Source: Aristolochia californica
Taxonomy: Eukaryota > Streptophyta > Magnoliopsida > Piperales > Aristolochiaceae
Reading direction: 5' to 3'
NCBI GenBank assembly: GCA_029961685.1
Contig: JARWKL010000012.1
Span: 26,955,227-27,019,226 of the forward strand
Length of the DNA stretch: 64,000 nucleotides
Position 1 is the stretch's first letter; the number at the start of each line of letters is the position of its first letter. This document shows positions 10,703 through 24,204 of the stretch, in pieces. Made by a program: the position numbers and the translations under genes. The notes under the pieces are model-generated. The model ran no database searches. It saw only the letters and a list, made by a program, of their open reading frames with translations, and had not been told where the DNA came from.

Positions 10703-11939
10703 TCATACAGTTCCTAGGACGCGAACATGGAAAGGAGACCCACGACAAAATATCGGATCTTCTGATGAATCTGTCCTTGCACGGGCTCTCAGAATGTCAT
10801 TAGGATCGTCTATGACAGCTGCACCAACTAGGGTGTACTCACCAGGTACCAGAAAATACAGTGAAAAGGTGTGGGCAATTTCTTGGAGAGGAGGAACCTC
10901 CAAGCGGATACCACTCAGAACACCTGGAGGAAAAAAATGGCACAGATCAAAACAGAGCCATGCAAAAAACTGTGTAATATTAGTTGCAACATTAAGTTTA
11001 TCATATATGTATTTTTTTAAACAAGTTCCTCATGTAACTATAACTAGAAATATAAAGTCAGCAGCCATAAACAGCAACAAAGACCATGACCACTCGTGAC
11101 AGAACTTAAAATTTTGACCTTCACTCTGAAGCTTCGTTTGATATAAAGGGCAGGTTAGTGCTCAAGGATGTGGAAGAACTGAATTCACTCTATATGGAGC
11201 TGTGAGATTTAGTCCAAGTAACAAAGTAATGCTTTCTTACTTTTTTCTTAGAAAACAAACCGACTTTTGTAGGTTGTGCTGCAGGAACCGCTTAAAAAGT
11301 TTCCAAACTAAAAGCCAACCTTATGAAAATTCAGTATTCATTTTTAGATTGGTCGGATCTCATTGAACAGGAGGGTCAGGAACTTTCCCTCTCTTACTCT
11401 TCCATTTCCCTGCATAGGAATGTCAGTAAACTGACTGAAAACTAGATCATGTAGGGTAAGAAAATTTTCTCTCAATTGCCTGTATGGAGTGAGGAGAAGT
11501 ACTCTTGTTAAGTAGAAATCAAATTTGCATTGTAAAGTTAGGAAATAAACAAAATATGACATAAACAATAAAACCAGTATAACCTCACACTTCCCATAGT
11601 CCCATCACTAAAAGAAAAAATCAACATTTCAAAATGGGAAGTAGATCAATTTGGTACTTTAATTGCTTTTTGCATTCGACAGTGATATACTTTCTCTAAT
11701 CATTAAAGCTCTCATATAGTAGCGGCTGATTTAGTTTATAGAGAAAAAGAACTAAGTTATGGATAAAAACAACATAATTGATTGCCTAATACCTAAGGTT
11801 ACTAAACAAAAAGATCTGTAACCACTACCATGCTTGACAATCTTTAAGAAGGTTCTACCACTACTTTGGACAAAAGTGGATTTCAGGTTCCTTAAAAGGA
11901 AACAGAATTATCTTCTTTCCTTCTCTTTCACTAAAAGTC

Positions 11940-12010
<71 letters not shown>

Positions 12011-15000
12011 AGATAACCCATAAACCCATGAGATTGAATCACAAGAATTCACATCAAGAATCCCTCTTGCCACTACCCATGAGATCGAATCACAGCAAAT
12101 CACATTAAGAACCCCTCTCCCCACTTCCTGGTGAGGTCATTGACCTTGAGGCTCAATCGATTTTTCTTTTCTTTCTTTTCGTAACTGTCAGATTCACCAG
12201 AAGTCAAGTTAGATGTCTGAACAAGTACATCTTACCACTTATCCTCCTTAATTCTAACTCTCTGTGGCATAACTGAAAAATATTAGAGTCAACATAGATC
12301 TTAAATTTTCCAGACCTCTTTTTGGCCAGGACTGAAAATTAAGATCTCCAAGAACCAAGTGACTGTTGTGACCTGTTAGTCCGACTGTTCACAGCTACTG
12401 TCTTTTCTCATTTCTTAGAATACTTTGTTTTTGAATATTAGTTAAACATATATACACCAATACCCATTTGTGAGTTGAACAGAATGTAGCCATTTGTATC
12501 AAAGCGCATACAATGTCTCCACCAAAATGTTCTGATGAACCCAAATTAAGCCAATACAATTGCCCGTTCCCATGAATTATTGTCGTAAAATGAGCTACCT
12601 TATGGTCAATCTTAGGGACTCAAGGAATACTCGGCTGCTGTCAACTCTTTGGGTCTCAGGGAGCAGCTTCCCCGAGAAGATTTAAGATGTATTATGGTCA
12701 ATTCATGACTAATACATGGCAGCACAAACCTAAATCTGAAAACAATGTAGCAGATGCTTGCGAGGGAAGGAACTTCTCGCCAGCACCTCGCTATCGGCAG
12801 CTCTCTCCCTCTATGACTGGATTATACCCTAGTTTCATACTGTTCTTATAATGTATCCCTATGATTTGTCACTTTTCATATTGGGCTTTCTTGTACTTAA
12901 ATTCATGACCTCATTGTTTTGTACATGTTCTGATGCTCTTTTTTCATCCCCTTTAATGAATTCACTTTCTCATTATTCTCCAAAAAAACCTGAAAAATAA
13001 CTCAGAAACCACAGGCAAACAGAAAACGCAGCAGGAAAATGACAATTTTTTTCAATGGAGACATTCACATAAAGTAAACATACCAGCCCATAGCACAGTT
13101 CCTTTGTTGCCCTCGACACAATTCTCGCCAGCAACATCTCTGCAACTGACACTAAGTGTCATTCTGATCTTCTCCTTAGCATTATTTCGAACAAGGACTT
13201 CCATTGGAGTCATCTCATGTGCTAATATCGATCCCTTGCACTGACTTAATGTTTCCTTTTCTGTGCTAAAATCTTCCTGAATATCTGTTTCAGATGACAA
13301 GCTAACCTTCCTTGCAAGCCTGAAGCCAAAAGTTAGAGGATCTGGAAGTAGTATATCTACTGCTGATGCTTGTAAAGCTGTTTGAATTCCATCTTTAATA
13401 TTCAATTCTCCCATGCTATTCCGCCCTGATTGCCATCTGACTTTTATTCTTGAAATCAGATTTTTAATTGAAGCGTTCAACTCAGCTTTGGTGCTCTTTT
13501 CAGCCAGGCCAAAACTTTTACCTCCCACACTATCATCCATCTGACTGTCCTTGCAAAAGAAGGACCCATCGAGAACAGGTAACTTAAAGTGCTCTAAGGG
13601 TATAAGCACCCTTGCAGAGTAATCCCTGTCTATTCTAGTCTTGGGATAGCTAATATCTGAAGCTTCACTTTTTGTAGTTTCCAGTTGGACAGATACATTA
13701 ATCTCAAAAAAAACGTCTGTAGGATTTGTCAACTCAAGCTCAAGAAGTCGCAGGACCCAGCTGCCTCTGTATGGATCAATCTTCACCAAGCTATCAGTGT
13801 TATTTATATTAGATGCAGCTCCCACGGAACCACATTCAACATCAACCGGCTTGGGGATTGTCTCACTAACATGGGCTGGAATCTCCATGGAGAGCAAGCG
13901 AGCCTTCACAAATGACAAGCCCTGTGCAACAGACACTTCCAGTGGAACCACTAAGCGCCTTCCTGGGGGCACAACAGACTGGCCTATTTTGTGCACTCCA
14001 GAGTGTTCCAAAGGCCCTGAAAAAGAAGCAAGATCATGTTATATAACAGTGGAAATGACTGTGTATTTGTAAAAGAATTAATAGTATTACTCCTGGAATC
14101 AAACACAATGTAAGCCACAAAGCTGTGAAGCATGACTAGACTCAATGTGATCCAAGACAAAATAAAGAGGAAAGGCAAGAAACATGTCTCTACTTTGATA
14201 CATTTCTGGATGCTAATCATCAAATCACATAGCCACAAAGCAGAAACACAAAAACGTACTATGTAATAACAGCAGTCCTTGACACTGTTTCTGAGAATGT
14301 TATGGTGGGCAATAAACTAAACACACAATCAACATCACATGTGGATTGCTCATAAGATATAACCAGTATAAACACACATCTCCTAGCAAACTTCAAGACA
14401 GCCGCTCATGTGCCCAACAAATTGAGGCTTTAAAAAAAATTCTTGCACACAGAATCTATAGCATTAAAAGAAAAATACGCATAATCAAAACAGATGAAAC
14501 CACCTGCATAATGAATAATCAAAAGTGGACTACTCCCGTCCTTGGATATCCTGCCCACACTTCCACCAACAGTCTTTCTAGGACAATCCAACTCCGTTCG
14601 TGATAACTGCCATGCTTTTATGGTCACAGGGAGCAAAACTTCTGCCCCGGGCTTCAAAGGTAGAGCAGAATTTAAAGTTTCAGACGCAACAGAAATAATG
14701 GAGTCTTGATTTTTCCCGGAAAGTGAAATATGTGCTTCGTTGACTGGAACAGAACCTGCATTATTATTTTATAATTTTTTGAGATAACAATGTGAAAAAG
14801 AAAACATTATGAAAGCTCCCTAGGGAGACAAAAAGAACAAAGTGAGAGAGTATAAAGAGTAGCGAAACACAAGAACAAAAAAAACTCAAAGTGGAATAAA
14901 ACCTGCATTGGCCAGACTTATCCAAACATCTCGAATCTCGCCTTCATACAGAATAGTAGCTCCATCTCCTCCCACCACATGAGAGACCAACAACGGCAGA

Positions 15001-18000
15001 GGTGGCACCACGGAAATATTTGGTGTCTGCACATTTCTAAACTTAGGGGATCCACAAGATCTGAATGGGTCTGAAAGTACTAAACCCTGTGCCACTCCAA
15101 GGAGCAAGTTATCAACATCTCGAAAGAGGTGCTCTGTAATCACGCCAAAACAGTGCACAGTGCATCCGGGTATTGTCACTGGACCAACAGAGGTGGGAAT
15201 TCCCGACAACAAGATCACCTTTGCAGAATTGGGAGGTAGACTCACACTTATAGGGAATGCATCAATGTTTTCGGAATGAACAGAGAGATATATACTATCA
15301 ACAAATAAATCAAATCCACAAGGGTTTGCCAATTCCACCAGGACTTGGACAGGCTCCCCGACAATCCAGATCAGATCCTGTTTATTTCTGCTATTTGGCT
15401 CCCCTTTACTAAAAGGTGTGTAGATGAAAGGTCCTGAAGGAGCAGACCCTGTCCACCAGTCTTCTTTGTTTGGGTCGCGCTTTACTATGTCCACTTGGGA
15501 AGGATGAATGGGAAAGGAATGTAATCTGAAATTGAAAAGAAAAGGGCAAACCAGTAGTTATATATTTCTCATGCAATAATTCAGTTATAACTATCATTTC
15601 TGCATAAGTGGCATGGACATATCCACTAAACATGTTTAAATGTCTAGGGTTTGGGTTTTAACATATAGCTGAAAATCAATTCTTGTTTGGAAGAAAGAAG
15701 GGCTTTGTGAATACACACTGTGTTATAAGTGGAAACCACATAAGTACCCAACCACTTATACACGGTAGCAAGTTTTTGCAAACGACAAATACAGAAACTT
15801 TAAGTTTGTGATTCATATCTCATGCAGCACATGTCCGACTTCTAAACATCATTCTCACGACCAGGTAGAGGTAACAAAGTTTCAGGAAACAAAGAGAGTG
15901 ACTGCTCTTGTTGTAATGAAACAGAGAGAATGACATCATATAATCATGAGAAGCTTAGCCAGAGTTGGCCAAAAGAAGACAATAGAATCCAGACCATGCA
16001 GCTGGTCTCTTAAAAAAATACCCAAGTCAGGAAGTCATCAGATAAGAGTAGTAACAACCAACCACATCCATTCAGAAAATGTCCGGTAGCATGAGTGAGA
16101 AATCAAGATAGAGGGTTCTCAAATCATTTCTGAGGAATTTCTTCGAAGAAGGAAAGAACAGAAGTCTAAAGCTTAGAGCTCCTATAATCAAAACAGTCAA
16201 AGCTATTTCCTAGAATAATGATTTAACAGAAAAGGATTAAAATTACTAAAAATAGACAAGTTGGAACAGCTTCTTAATAATCCATGTGGGAGGTTATGGG
16301 CCAGTTTGACTGGAGAAAAAATGAGAAAAATAAATAAATGTTTTAGGTTAGGAACCCTCATTTTGGCTTCTTTTTCCTACTTTTTTCTCACTTCCTCTCA
16401 ATCTAATCATGACTCACATTCATTTGTAAAATACTGAAAGATTTTCTCCTGATTGGGCCATTTTGCATTGGCATTTGACCTTCATAGACCTTTTCACAAT
16501 GAAATTAAGAAAATGAATCCATAATTTAATAATTCAAATAAAGCATGAATGACACCTTCACAGCCTACAATGTTTCTAGAACAACCTGAGTAATAGGGAA
16601 GCATAACTTACCAACAATGGGCAGAGAAATCAAACATGGATCCTATCAAGGTATTGGTAGTGAGAAGTGTTCACCTATTCAAGATGGCAATGCAAATAAA
16701 ATCCTGCGCAAAACTTATACTTTGCAGCAAGACTAGGAGTTGCAACCCAAATGAGTGCAGGTCAACTTATAGGCAATCCGATAACTGCTCTTTTAATGCA
16801 CAATCAATACTACAAATGTTTGTATAGAATCTGCACTATATTCTCTTTGTTGATATATACATCCTTTTCAAAAAAAAAAAAAAAAAAGATTCTGCACTAT
16901 ATAATGTAAAAGGTAGAATATGTGCCACTACAGCTGAAGAAAACTTCAGCAAGTTTCAATCGAATTGCAGAAAGTCTAGGGGGTCATAAATACCTCCTAT
17001 CTGTGAAAACCCTTGAAAGAAATTTACTAACTAGACTCCTACAAAATAAACACGAGCATTTCAGGCAACTCCTAGTAATAACAGTACTACAATAAAATAT
17101 CACTACAACCCAAAATAGATGATCTAAACAATCGTTTTAGCCCTTGGCTCAGCTGCCATATCCACCTTTCCAAGGTTCAAAATGGGCCCAACAATCAAGC
17201 CTCATGAATTTCTGCAGGTGCCTTCCAAACTCCCCAAAAAGATTAAGAGAAGAAGAAAAAAAAGTTTTCTGGTGACGGATTGTTCCAGTAATACTCAATA
17301 ATTGGAAAGGAGAACAATTTCTAAACTAAAACACTTCTCACCACTGGTTAATGGGTGACAGTAAAACTTCAAGGTAATAAATGAATAATAAAATAATACT
17401 CCTTACGACTCGAGACTAAGAAACAGGGAAAAAAAGATAACCGATGCCAAAATCATTTGCCAGCTTAGGTTGTGGGTACACATAATGGAATCAGCAACTT
17501 TGAGTAGGTCTTCCTGATGACATCATAGAAGCATTCTATTTATGTTCTTTCTTGAACTGCTACAAGTCTTTGCATTTCCAATACACTAAACATGCAAACC
17601 TTCATCCTAGAGTTACTTTCTGCTAATTAAATAACTTGATTCAAGAAGTTAAAGAAAAATAGTCGTCCCAGCTAAACCGTCAGTAGAATGCAGTGAGAGC
17701 TCACTGCAAACAAGTAGAATAACGTAAGATTAACTGTATACCTAACAAAAGGAAGGGCTGGATCAGCACAACGGGTCCCAGATGAAAGCCTCTCAGCAGA
17801 ATTTGTCAGTGCACTAGCAAGGCCACTTTGGCCAGCAGGGGTAATCAGAGGATAGTATGATCTAAGTAGCCGAGCTGCTGCACTCCATGCAGCAAGAGCA
17901 TCTCCAGCACGGATAGAGGACAAGAGAATTTCTCTTAAAACAACCATTTGTATGGTGCTCCACTGTGACTCAAACAATTGTACCACTGACTGAGGATGCA

Positions 18001-18834
18001 TTTTCCCACAATCAGTTAGACATGGTCCAAGCTCCTACAAAAAAAATCAAGAAATAAAAGAACTTGACTGTCAGTTTCAATAACTGCCACCACAAAATAC
18101 AGAAAAAGAAGTGAGAGTTATCAGCCACCTTTGATATACCATTTAGTTCTATATATAAAGACAAAAGAAAAAAGGTAAACAGAAAGTAAACCTCATTATA
18201 CTAACATTAGAAGAACCATGGGACTGGGCACAAATTCCTCGACTTTGTACACGGTATGCCTTCGATGTCATGGCTAATACTTGCATAGCACTAATGGCAG
18301 CACAATAGTTTTCTTGCTGCAAATATAATAGCGCAACCTGCCTCGAGAAAAATGCAGCCTTGCGCTGGTACCCCAGAGTTCCAAATAGGCGGGCTATTTC
18401 CACATATAATATAAGACGGTCACTAGCATCAATCAAAGATTTTGCACCATCAGCAGCAGCCATCAACAACTCTGCAACCTCCTTAGCCATCCCTGGTCTG
18501 GAAAGGGAAAAGAGGGGTTAGTATCACAAAAGTAAATGCTTACAATTCAAAGACTTCGATGCAGGCAGAATATGAGCCCAAGACATCTGGGGAGGAACGA
18601 GCTATCCACAAATGTCAAATTTTCATGGAGCAATAGGTCCATAAATGCCCTCCAAATGTTGCATCTTACAATATTTAAAACTGAAATAACATAAATTCCA
18701 TGCTAAAAATACATAATATCAGTATCAATAAGATTCTTAGGCCAGCTAAAAATTAGAACCATTCTAATCAATTTCATTGAGAAAGTGAAATTAATCACTA
18801 TGCAACAAGTATGAAATTACATATATATTTGGGT

Positions 18835-18885
<51 letters not shown>

Positions 18886-21800
18886 ATTTATCTATCTATA
18901 TATATATATATATACGCACACACGGCTGATCCAATACAAAAAGTCATTTGGTGAAAAACATGCGAAACAGCTATCTCAGCCATTAATCATAATCGGACAG
19001 ATGAGATAGCAGTTTCGGATGTTTCGCACCAAATGGTTTTTCGTATTGGATCAGCCCTATATATAATGCTATTCTGAATGATAAAAGTGAAAGTAGTAAA
19101 ACATGACGAGCAAGATTTATATTCCCAGTAGCTACCTGATGACAGAAACCAACATTACATAACATTTTTTTTTTCAGTTCTACCTGCAAAGAAATCTAGC
19201 CAACTTCAAAGCAGCTTCAAGTTCAAAGCTCACTGTTGATACTCTGCCAAAAAAGACCAAAATAGATATTATTTCATACAAATGGATTCAAATCATGATA
19301 GGATTGGCTGTAAAGGAAATAAAGATGTAGGTTTAGGACTAGCGCCTACCCCCCACCCACCCCAAAAAAGACATTTAAAAATTGTTAAAATCTTTAACAT
19401 GAACTTCCATAGTTTTGAATAGTCATGATAGATAACTAAAATATAAATCTTCTTTTCTAACTTAAGTAAGCCTTCACTGAAGGGTTTTTGTGCTCAATAC
19501 CATCATAACAGTTGAGTTATACACTTATTTTGTTTTTTTAGTTTTGAGTCTCATACAGGTAATTTGCCTTTCAATATTAATCAAAATCACTATTTCAATA
19601 ATGAGTGTATTATAGAGGCAAAGTTTCTTTTTTAACCCGTAGCTTAAGAACCAAATCAGGAAATTTTATTCGGCCAGTAACAATCATTTAAAACCTTCAT
19701 ACTTGCTCATTCCACCTAGATGGGCTGGTATTCCAAATTACACTTGTTTGAGAAAATTTCAGTTACATGTTTTGTGCCTAAATCCATTTGAATCTGATGG
19801 TAAAAAATGCCCAATCTTTGAGGCAATAATAAAGGGCTATGATCATCCATTGACTATCTCTGACTTGACATATATGATACCCCACATCCATCTCCTTTTC
19901 CCTTTAATCAACAAGTTTTTGGATCAACTTACAGGAGCAGCTGGAACATAAGAATTTAATAACCAGTTCTTTCAAAAAACACGAGAAAAAAAAATCTCAC
20001 AGGAAAAGCCCCAGATTTGGTCCTATGCTTAGAAGGATTTTCATAGTTTAGAAAGCTTTAATGCATGAAGAAACTTTTTTGAATTCCTCCATTAGATGGG
20101 TGGCTTCAATTTCTCAAGTAAAAGGTCCACAACCCTAATTTCAAAAGTGCCACAGAATCAGCAACAACACCCAATAAACAGAAGAAATGAAGAACTTTGT
20201 TTTATCAATAACCTTTGAGTGTTATCTTGGACAAATGATCTTCTGTAGAGTTGAATGACTGTATAATAACGATACTTCACCTCCTCCTCTAGAACTGGAT
20301 CTATCTGACCTTCATGGTCTATCTGTTCATACACACAAACCATGGTTTGAGAAAATAAAACAATTTCAATTATTAATAATCAGAGAGGAATGTAACATTG
20401 ACAAATATGCTGACCAGTAGGGCACAAACACTACCCTCCAGAGCACCAGCATGCCAAAAGACATCCCCTGTTAACCTGGCAAGCTCTATTGCTGTAGAAT
20501 AATGATCATTAGCATCAACTGGGGAACCAGCCAACAAACAATAATCTCCTATTGTTTTTTGGGCACGACCAAGCCTCCGTTTTTTGGCCTTGATCACCTG
20601 CAATACATAGAACAACAATCACTTTCAGTAGCTTCACAGCTTTTACGAACTCTTTTTCCAGATTCAAAAAGAATTGAAGCCAAATGCCCAAATCCATAGA
20701 ACACCTAAAAATCAAAACCTCCTCTGAGCTGAGACTCGCTTGAGAATCTAATGGTGTCTTTAAAATTGTGCCCGCAGATTCTGAACGGAGGACCCATTTC
20801 TCAAATTCCATCAACAAAGAGGCAGCAATATCTTGCATCATTGTGTACAAATGAAACTCCTGTGTTTCCCTATCTGCTGGGGGAAATAAAGTTAGGTTTC
20901 CCTTCTTACCACCATCAACAAGCTGTAAGCAAAAAAAAGTAGACATAAGAACTAGTGAAGGTTATGTTGGTTAATTCCCTTAGTTCCCTATCCAAAGAAA
21001 GAGATACCCAGGAAAACCACCTTCATGAGAGGCCAACAAAATGGTAAGAAGTAAGTACATTGATATTCTCTTTTGGTAGGTTAAAAGTTCCATTGAAGAC
21101 AACCCCTAGTCTGTGCCCCCTCCCCCCCCCCCCCCAATCCCAACGAGGAACCTTCACCATGTTTTTTACAAGATCATGACATGCCACTCAGCTCTGTATA
21201 GGAGTGGATTCCTCATGAGACAAATCATGTGGTCGACTCTCCTGCTATAAGTGGGATCCGATCCTCCAATAATACCTTATTGAGTGAGACTCCCAACCCA
21301 CTAGTTCTACCTAGAGGCTTCACTATTTTAGTTTCATGCAGTCTAGTAGCTTTTTTTTAGCTTGGTTTTGTTGTATGTTTATTTTAGCTGCCAACTTTGT
21401 CTTGTTTTTTTAGTTTTCCCCTCAGGGATCCCAGTATTCTTCTCTTTCTTTATAAAATTTCTCACCACCTTAATAACAAAATTCCAGCATTGGTTTACAC
21501 TTGGCAATAACTTGTGCTTTATGTTGAGAAGAGAGCTCCTCATTTCTACCAGTCATTTCAGGATGAATCCACCCAACTTCAACACTCTCCTTCATTAATG
21601 TCAAAATATTGGTATTGTCTCATTCAATAGCAGTGAACATTATATGCATCACCACAAGTTTTCATAAATTAGAGAAAGAAAAAAAAAGAAACTCAAGCAT
21701 GAAGCACATGGATTTAGGATAATTCTCATGTCTGGCCAATAAAAATGCAATGACAGAAAAATAGGATTTAATGATGATAAAAAAAGTTGATTGCTTCCGC

Positions 21801-22971
21801 AACAATCCTCCATTGTCAGGACCAAAGTTAGATTCAAGACACATTGCTCATCTTTTGGCACTTATCCACCAAAGTTGAAATTTAGGACTAATTTGGAATA
21901 GGATAGTGATGACAATCTGACAGTCATTAAAATACATGAATGGTGACAAGTATGGATCTAAAGAATGTTTGGTTGTTGCGTATTTGCCCTAACCATTTCT
22001 TTGATGCTATTTACTTGTCCTAATTTTCAAGTACTCATATCAACAAGGATCTTTGCATTTGGCTATATAATTATTTCATGTGAAAGTCAAAATCATTCTA
22101 CTTTTGATTTGAATTTGATGAAATCCCCATTTCACATGACTTGAAGACACGCAGCAATTTCCAGCAGAAATAGATGTGTTTTTTAATGTAAATAAACCCT
22201 TATCCTCGAGAAAATCAGTGAGCACAATTCTAGGAAGGCATGAACGTGTATAAATTGAATTTTAAAACCTCAAAGACTCACCATGTCATAACCATAAACA
22301 TTAAAAGAAATGTAAGACGATTAGGAAGCTCTAATGTCCCTCTGAAACTAAAGGAAACATTTCCTGCCAGGTTCCAGTCTACAAGGCCCAAGGCTTGTAC
22401 AGCGAGCTACACTAATGCAAAAGAGTAGTAGTGCTTCAGATGGAGCGCACCAAGCACATCAAATTCATTCTACAGAGGACGAAAATTTACAAAACAAATA
22501 GATAATACAATGCATGTGATAAAAAGAGGAGGGGGTGTCGCGTAGCAACCGTTAATTAACCTGATTGTCGTTTGGGGTAAAGGCAAAGCATCGCTCAACA
22601 AGAGCAGATGTGTAACTCTTGCAAGCAGCGGCGAATTGGTCGGCAACGAGGCCGAGATCGGGGGAAGAAGGACAATGGCAGAGGCCTATGACCGCGAGGA
22701 TCTTCCTGTTGGACTGAAAATCTTCCCAGGGGCTTGGAGGCGAACCTCCAACCATAAACTTGAAGCGAAGGCTGCCGGTGTCCCATGGCTGGTGAGCGAA
22801 GGGGCTCTTCTGGTGCTCCGTGTAAAAGGAACTGATGGCGGAGAGCTCGATCTTGCGGTGGCGGAGTAGCATGGAGATGTAGTCCCGCAGATGCGACTGT
22901 GGGACATGTCCTATAGGTAGTAGAGCAACGCGGATCATGCAGCCACTTTCCATGCTCACGTCCGGCTCCAT
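10703..22971 (-). CDS. TRS120: TRAPPII subunit TRS120 (TRAPPC9 homologue)
   Basis: I could assemble 11 exons, all GT-AG and in phase: 22561-22971, 20719-20922, 20415-20597, 20213-20322, 19184-19243, 18206-18497, 17742-18034, 14903-15525, 14504-14755, 13084-14016, 10703-10923. They total 3,582 nt, or 1,193 aa, close to the ~1,190 aa of Arabidopsis TRS120. The start MEPDVSMESGCMIRVALLP and the end FHVRVLGTV match the family termini. Conserved blocks include GGSPPSPWEDFQSNRKILAV (exon 1), LLMEFEKWVL (exon 2), RLGRAQKTIGDYCLLAG (exon 3), EDWWTGSAPSGPFIYTPFS (exon 8) and YFLVPGEY (exon 11). TRS120 is specific to the TRAPPII tethering complex, which activates Rab-A GTPases at the trans-Golgi/early endosome and is needed for cell-plate assembly. 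No stop or frameshift is seen, so the gene appears intact despite its repeat-laden introns. Confidence 0.96.
11941..12003. repeat. (GA)n microsatellite in TRS120 intron
   Basis: About 60 bases of almost pure GA in the last intron of TRS120. It generates long low-complexity ORFs on both strands that are not genes. Confidence 0.95.
12024..12125. repeat. 51-bp tandem duplication
   Basis: Two adjacent units (12024-12074 and 12075-12125) share ACCCATGAGAT-GAATCACA and CCCTCT-CCACT with about ten differences. Confidence 0.8.
12600..12998 (+). mobile_element. LINE 3' fragment in TRS120 intron
   Basis: A degenerate RNase H-like tail on the plus strand contains a NVADA-AREG-type motif near 12750. 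It is followed by an AT-rich 3' region ending TTCTCCAAAAAAA near 12990. The reading frame is broken. Similar tails ending TTTTC plus poly(A) occur elsewhere in this window. The boundaries are approximate. Confidence 0.45.
16842..16886 (+). mobile_element. 45-bp LINE tail insertion with target duplication
   Basis: The insert ends CATCCTTTTC followed by 17-18 A and is flanked by AGAATCTGCACTATAT (16826-16841) and AGATTCTGCACTATAT (16887-16902), 15 of 16 identical. This is the signature of target-primed reverse transcription that stopped almost at once. It lies in the TRS120 intron between exons 8 and 7. Confidence 0.8.
18838..18916. repeat. Compound (CT)n-(CTAT)n-(TA)n microsatellite
   Basis: CT dinucleotides pass into CTAT and then TA repeats, directly beside the hairpin element at 18924. 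Confidence 0.95.
18924..19056. repeat. Foldback/MITE-like hairpin
   Basis: This is a near-perfect inverted repeat. The left arm, starting GGCTGATCCAATAC, pairs with the right arm, ending GTATTGGATCAGCC. Each arm is about 57 bases with a few mismatches, around a loop of roughly 20 bases. It is flanked by TA-rich sequence, so a TA target duplication cannot be separated from the microsatellite. It may be a small foldback transposon; transcribed, it would form a long hairpin RNA. Confidence 0.8.
21119..21136. repeat. Poly-C tract
   Basis: A C run interrupted by one T lies in TRS120 intron 1. Its length is prone to sequencing error. Confidence 0.85.
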
Positions 22972-24204
22972 CGCCGATTGCGGTGGGAGGGAATTTCCCG
23001 GTGCGATTCCGAGAGACAACAGGAGAGTGTTTGCGTAACGAAGTTTAAAAACGGAGAGCAGATCTGGCTACTGTGTGTTACCCAACTACGCTGTGGTCTG
23101 TTGCGATTATCGGCATTTGAAATTAGACACGACCCATGATCCAACCATAAAAAATTCTTTCAACCAAAGAGAAAGCAAACTGATTGCTTTGTATTCAAAG
23201 CCGTTCGAGTAGTTTCACGGCATACCCGGGTGACTGCGAAGATTCCACGGAACTCCGCATGAAAACGAAGTACCAAACTCATCAGAAAATTATTTCTTCT
23301 TTATTTTAAAATAAATTTTAATAATCAGTTTTCTGAATTTTTGTGTTCTAATATAAGTAATTTCCCTTGTACCTGGTTTTCAAATTAATATAAGATATGA
23401 CAAATAGAGCCACTGTGACCTCCTCCCCCATCATAAAGGGCCCAAGCTATTTATATAATTTATAATATTACTTAAATATTTATAATTAAAAAATATATCC
23501 GTTTAGTACCCTGTTGAAAATGAGTCTCCCCCAAAAAAGCTAAAAATATGTTTTAAAATTATAAGTTTATAATAAATCTATTTCTTATTTCTAATTTTTT
23601 GTATTTTTTCTTTTTATATTTAAAACTTCTCAAATTAATATAGATAAAATTTTTTTTATGATTTATACCTGAGGAGTAGAATCAAACCTTAAAAATATTT
23701 TTTTTTCATTTAAGGGTCTTAATTTTTTTTATAAATTTTAGGAAATAAATATTTTTCATATTAAAATGGTCTTTAAGAATTATAAAATATAATAAATTTT
23801 AATTTTATGTAGTTTAAATAGTAGTACTTTTATGGACCTTATTAGTCTACGACACCTTTGAAAGAAAAAAGAGATTTAAGTTACCATGTAAGATTTAGAA
23901 AAATACAAAAAAGTAAAAAATTCATGCAAAAGAGAATGATTATTATTCAAGACCATCTAACTTTATGCAATTTCCAAGTATGACTCATGATTAAGATCAT
24001 TGAGTAAATAAATAATATTTTTAAAATATTTTTAATAATTTTTATTTAATAATATGCCTTATATAATTATAAATAAAATTTCACATTTGATAAGCTGCAA
24101 TAGACCAGTGAATTCAGGGATCCTCCAACCAGTGACTCAATTCTCTGGTGTGAACACAACAAATAACATAAGAATCCCTTGCTTAAAAAAGCCAGTAAAC
24201 TTTG
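22972..24204. other. TRS120 upstream region and AT-rich repeat
   Basis: About 300 bases upstream of the TRS120 start probably include its promoter and leader; no individual element is clear. From 23300 onwards the DNA is very AT-rich and contains the dispersed repeat annotated at 23582-24076. Confidence 0.5.
23582..24076. repeat. AT-rich dispersed repeat, copy 1
   Basis: Collinear with 35277-35807. Shared landmarks are GATTTATACCTGAGGAGTAG/CTAAGGAGTAG, TTATGGACCTTATTAGTCTA and GAATGATTATTATTCAAGAC. Its right end also recurs at 44082-44165. Confidence 0.85.

Noticed and set aside
11834..12124. Long ORFs on both strands with Arg/Glu or Leu/Ser repeats
   Set aside because: They are translations of the (GA)n microsatellite inside a TRS120 intron.
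21662..21861. Hydrophobic short ORFs in TRS120 intron 1
   Set aside because: They are AT-rich intron translations without a start context or homology.
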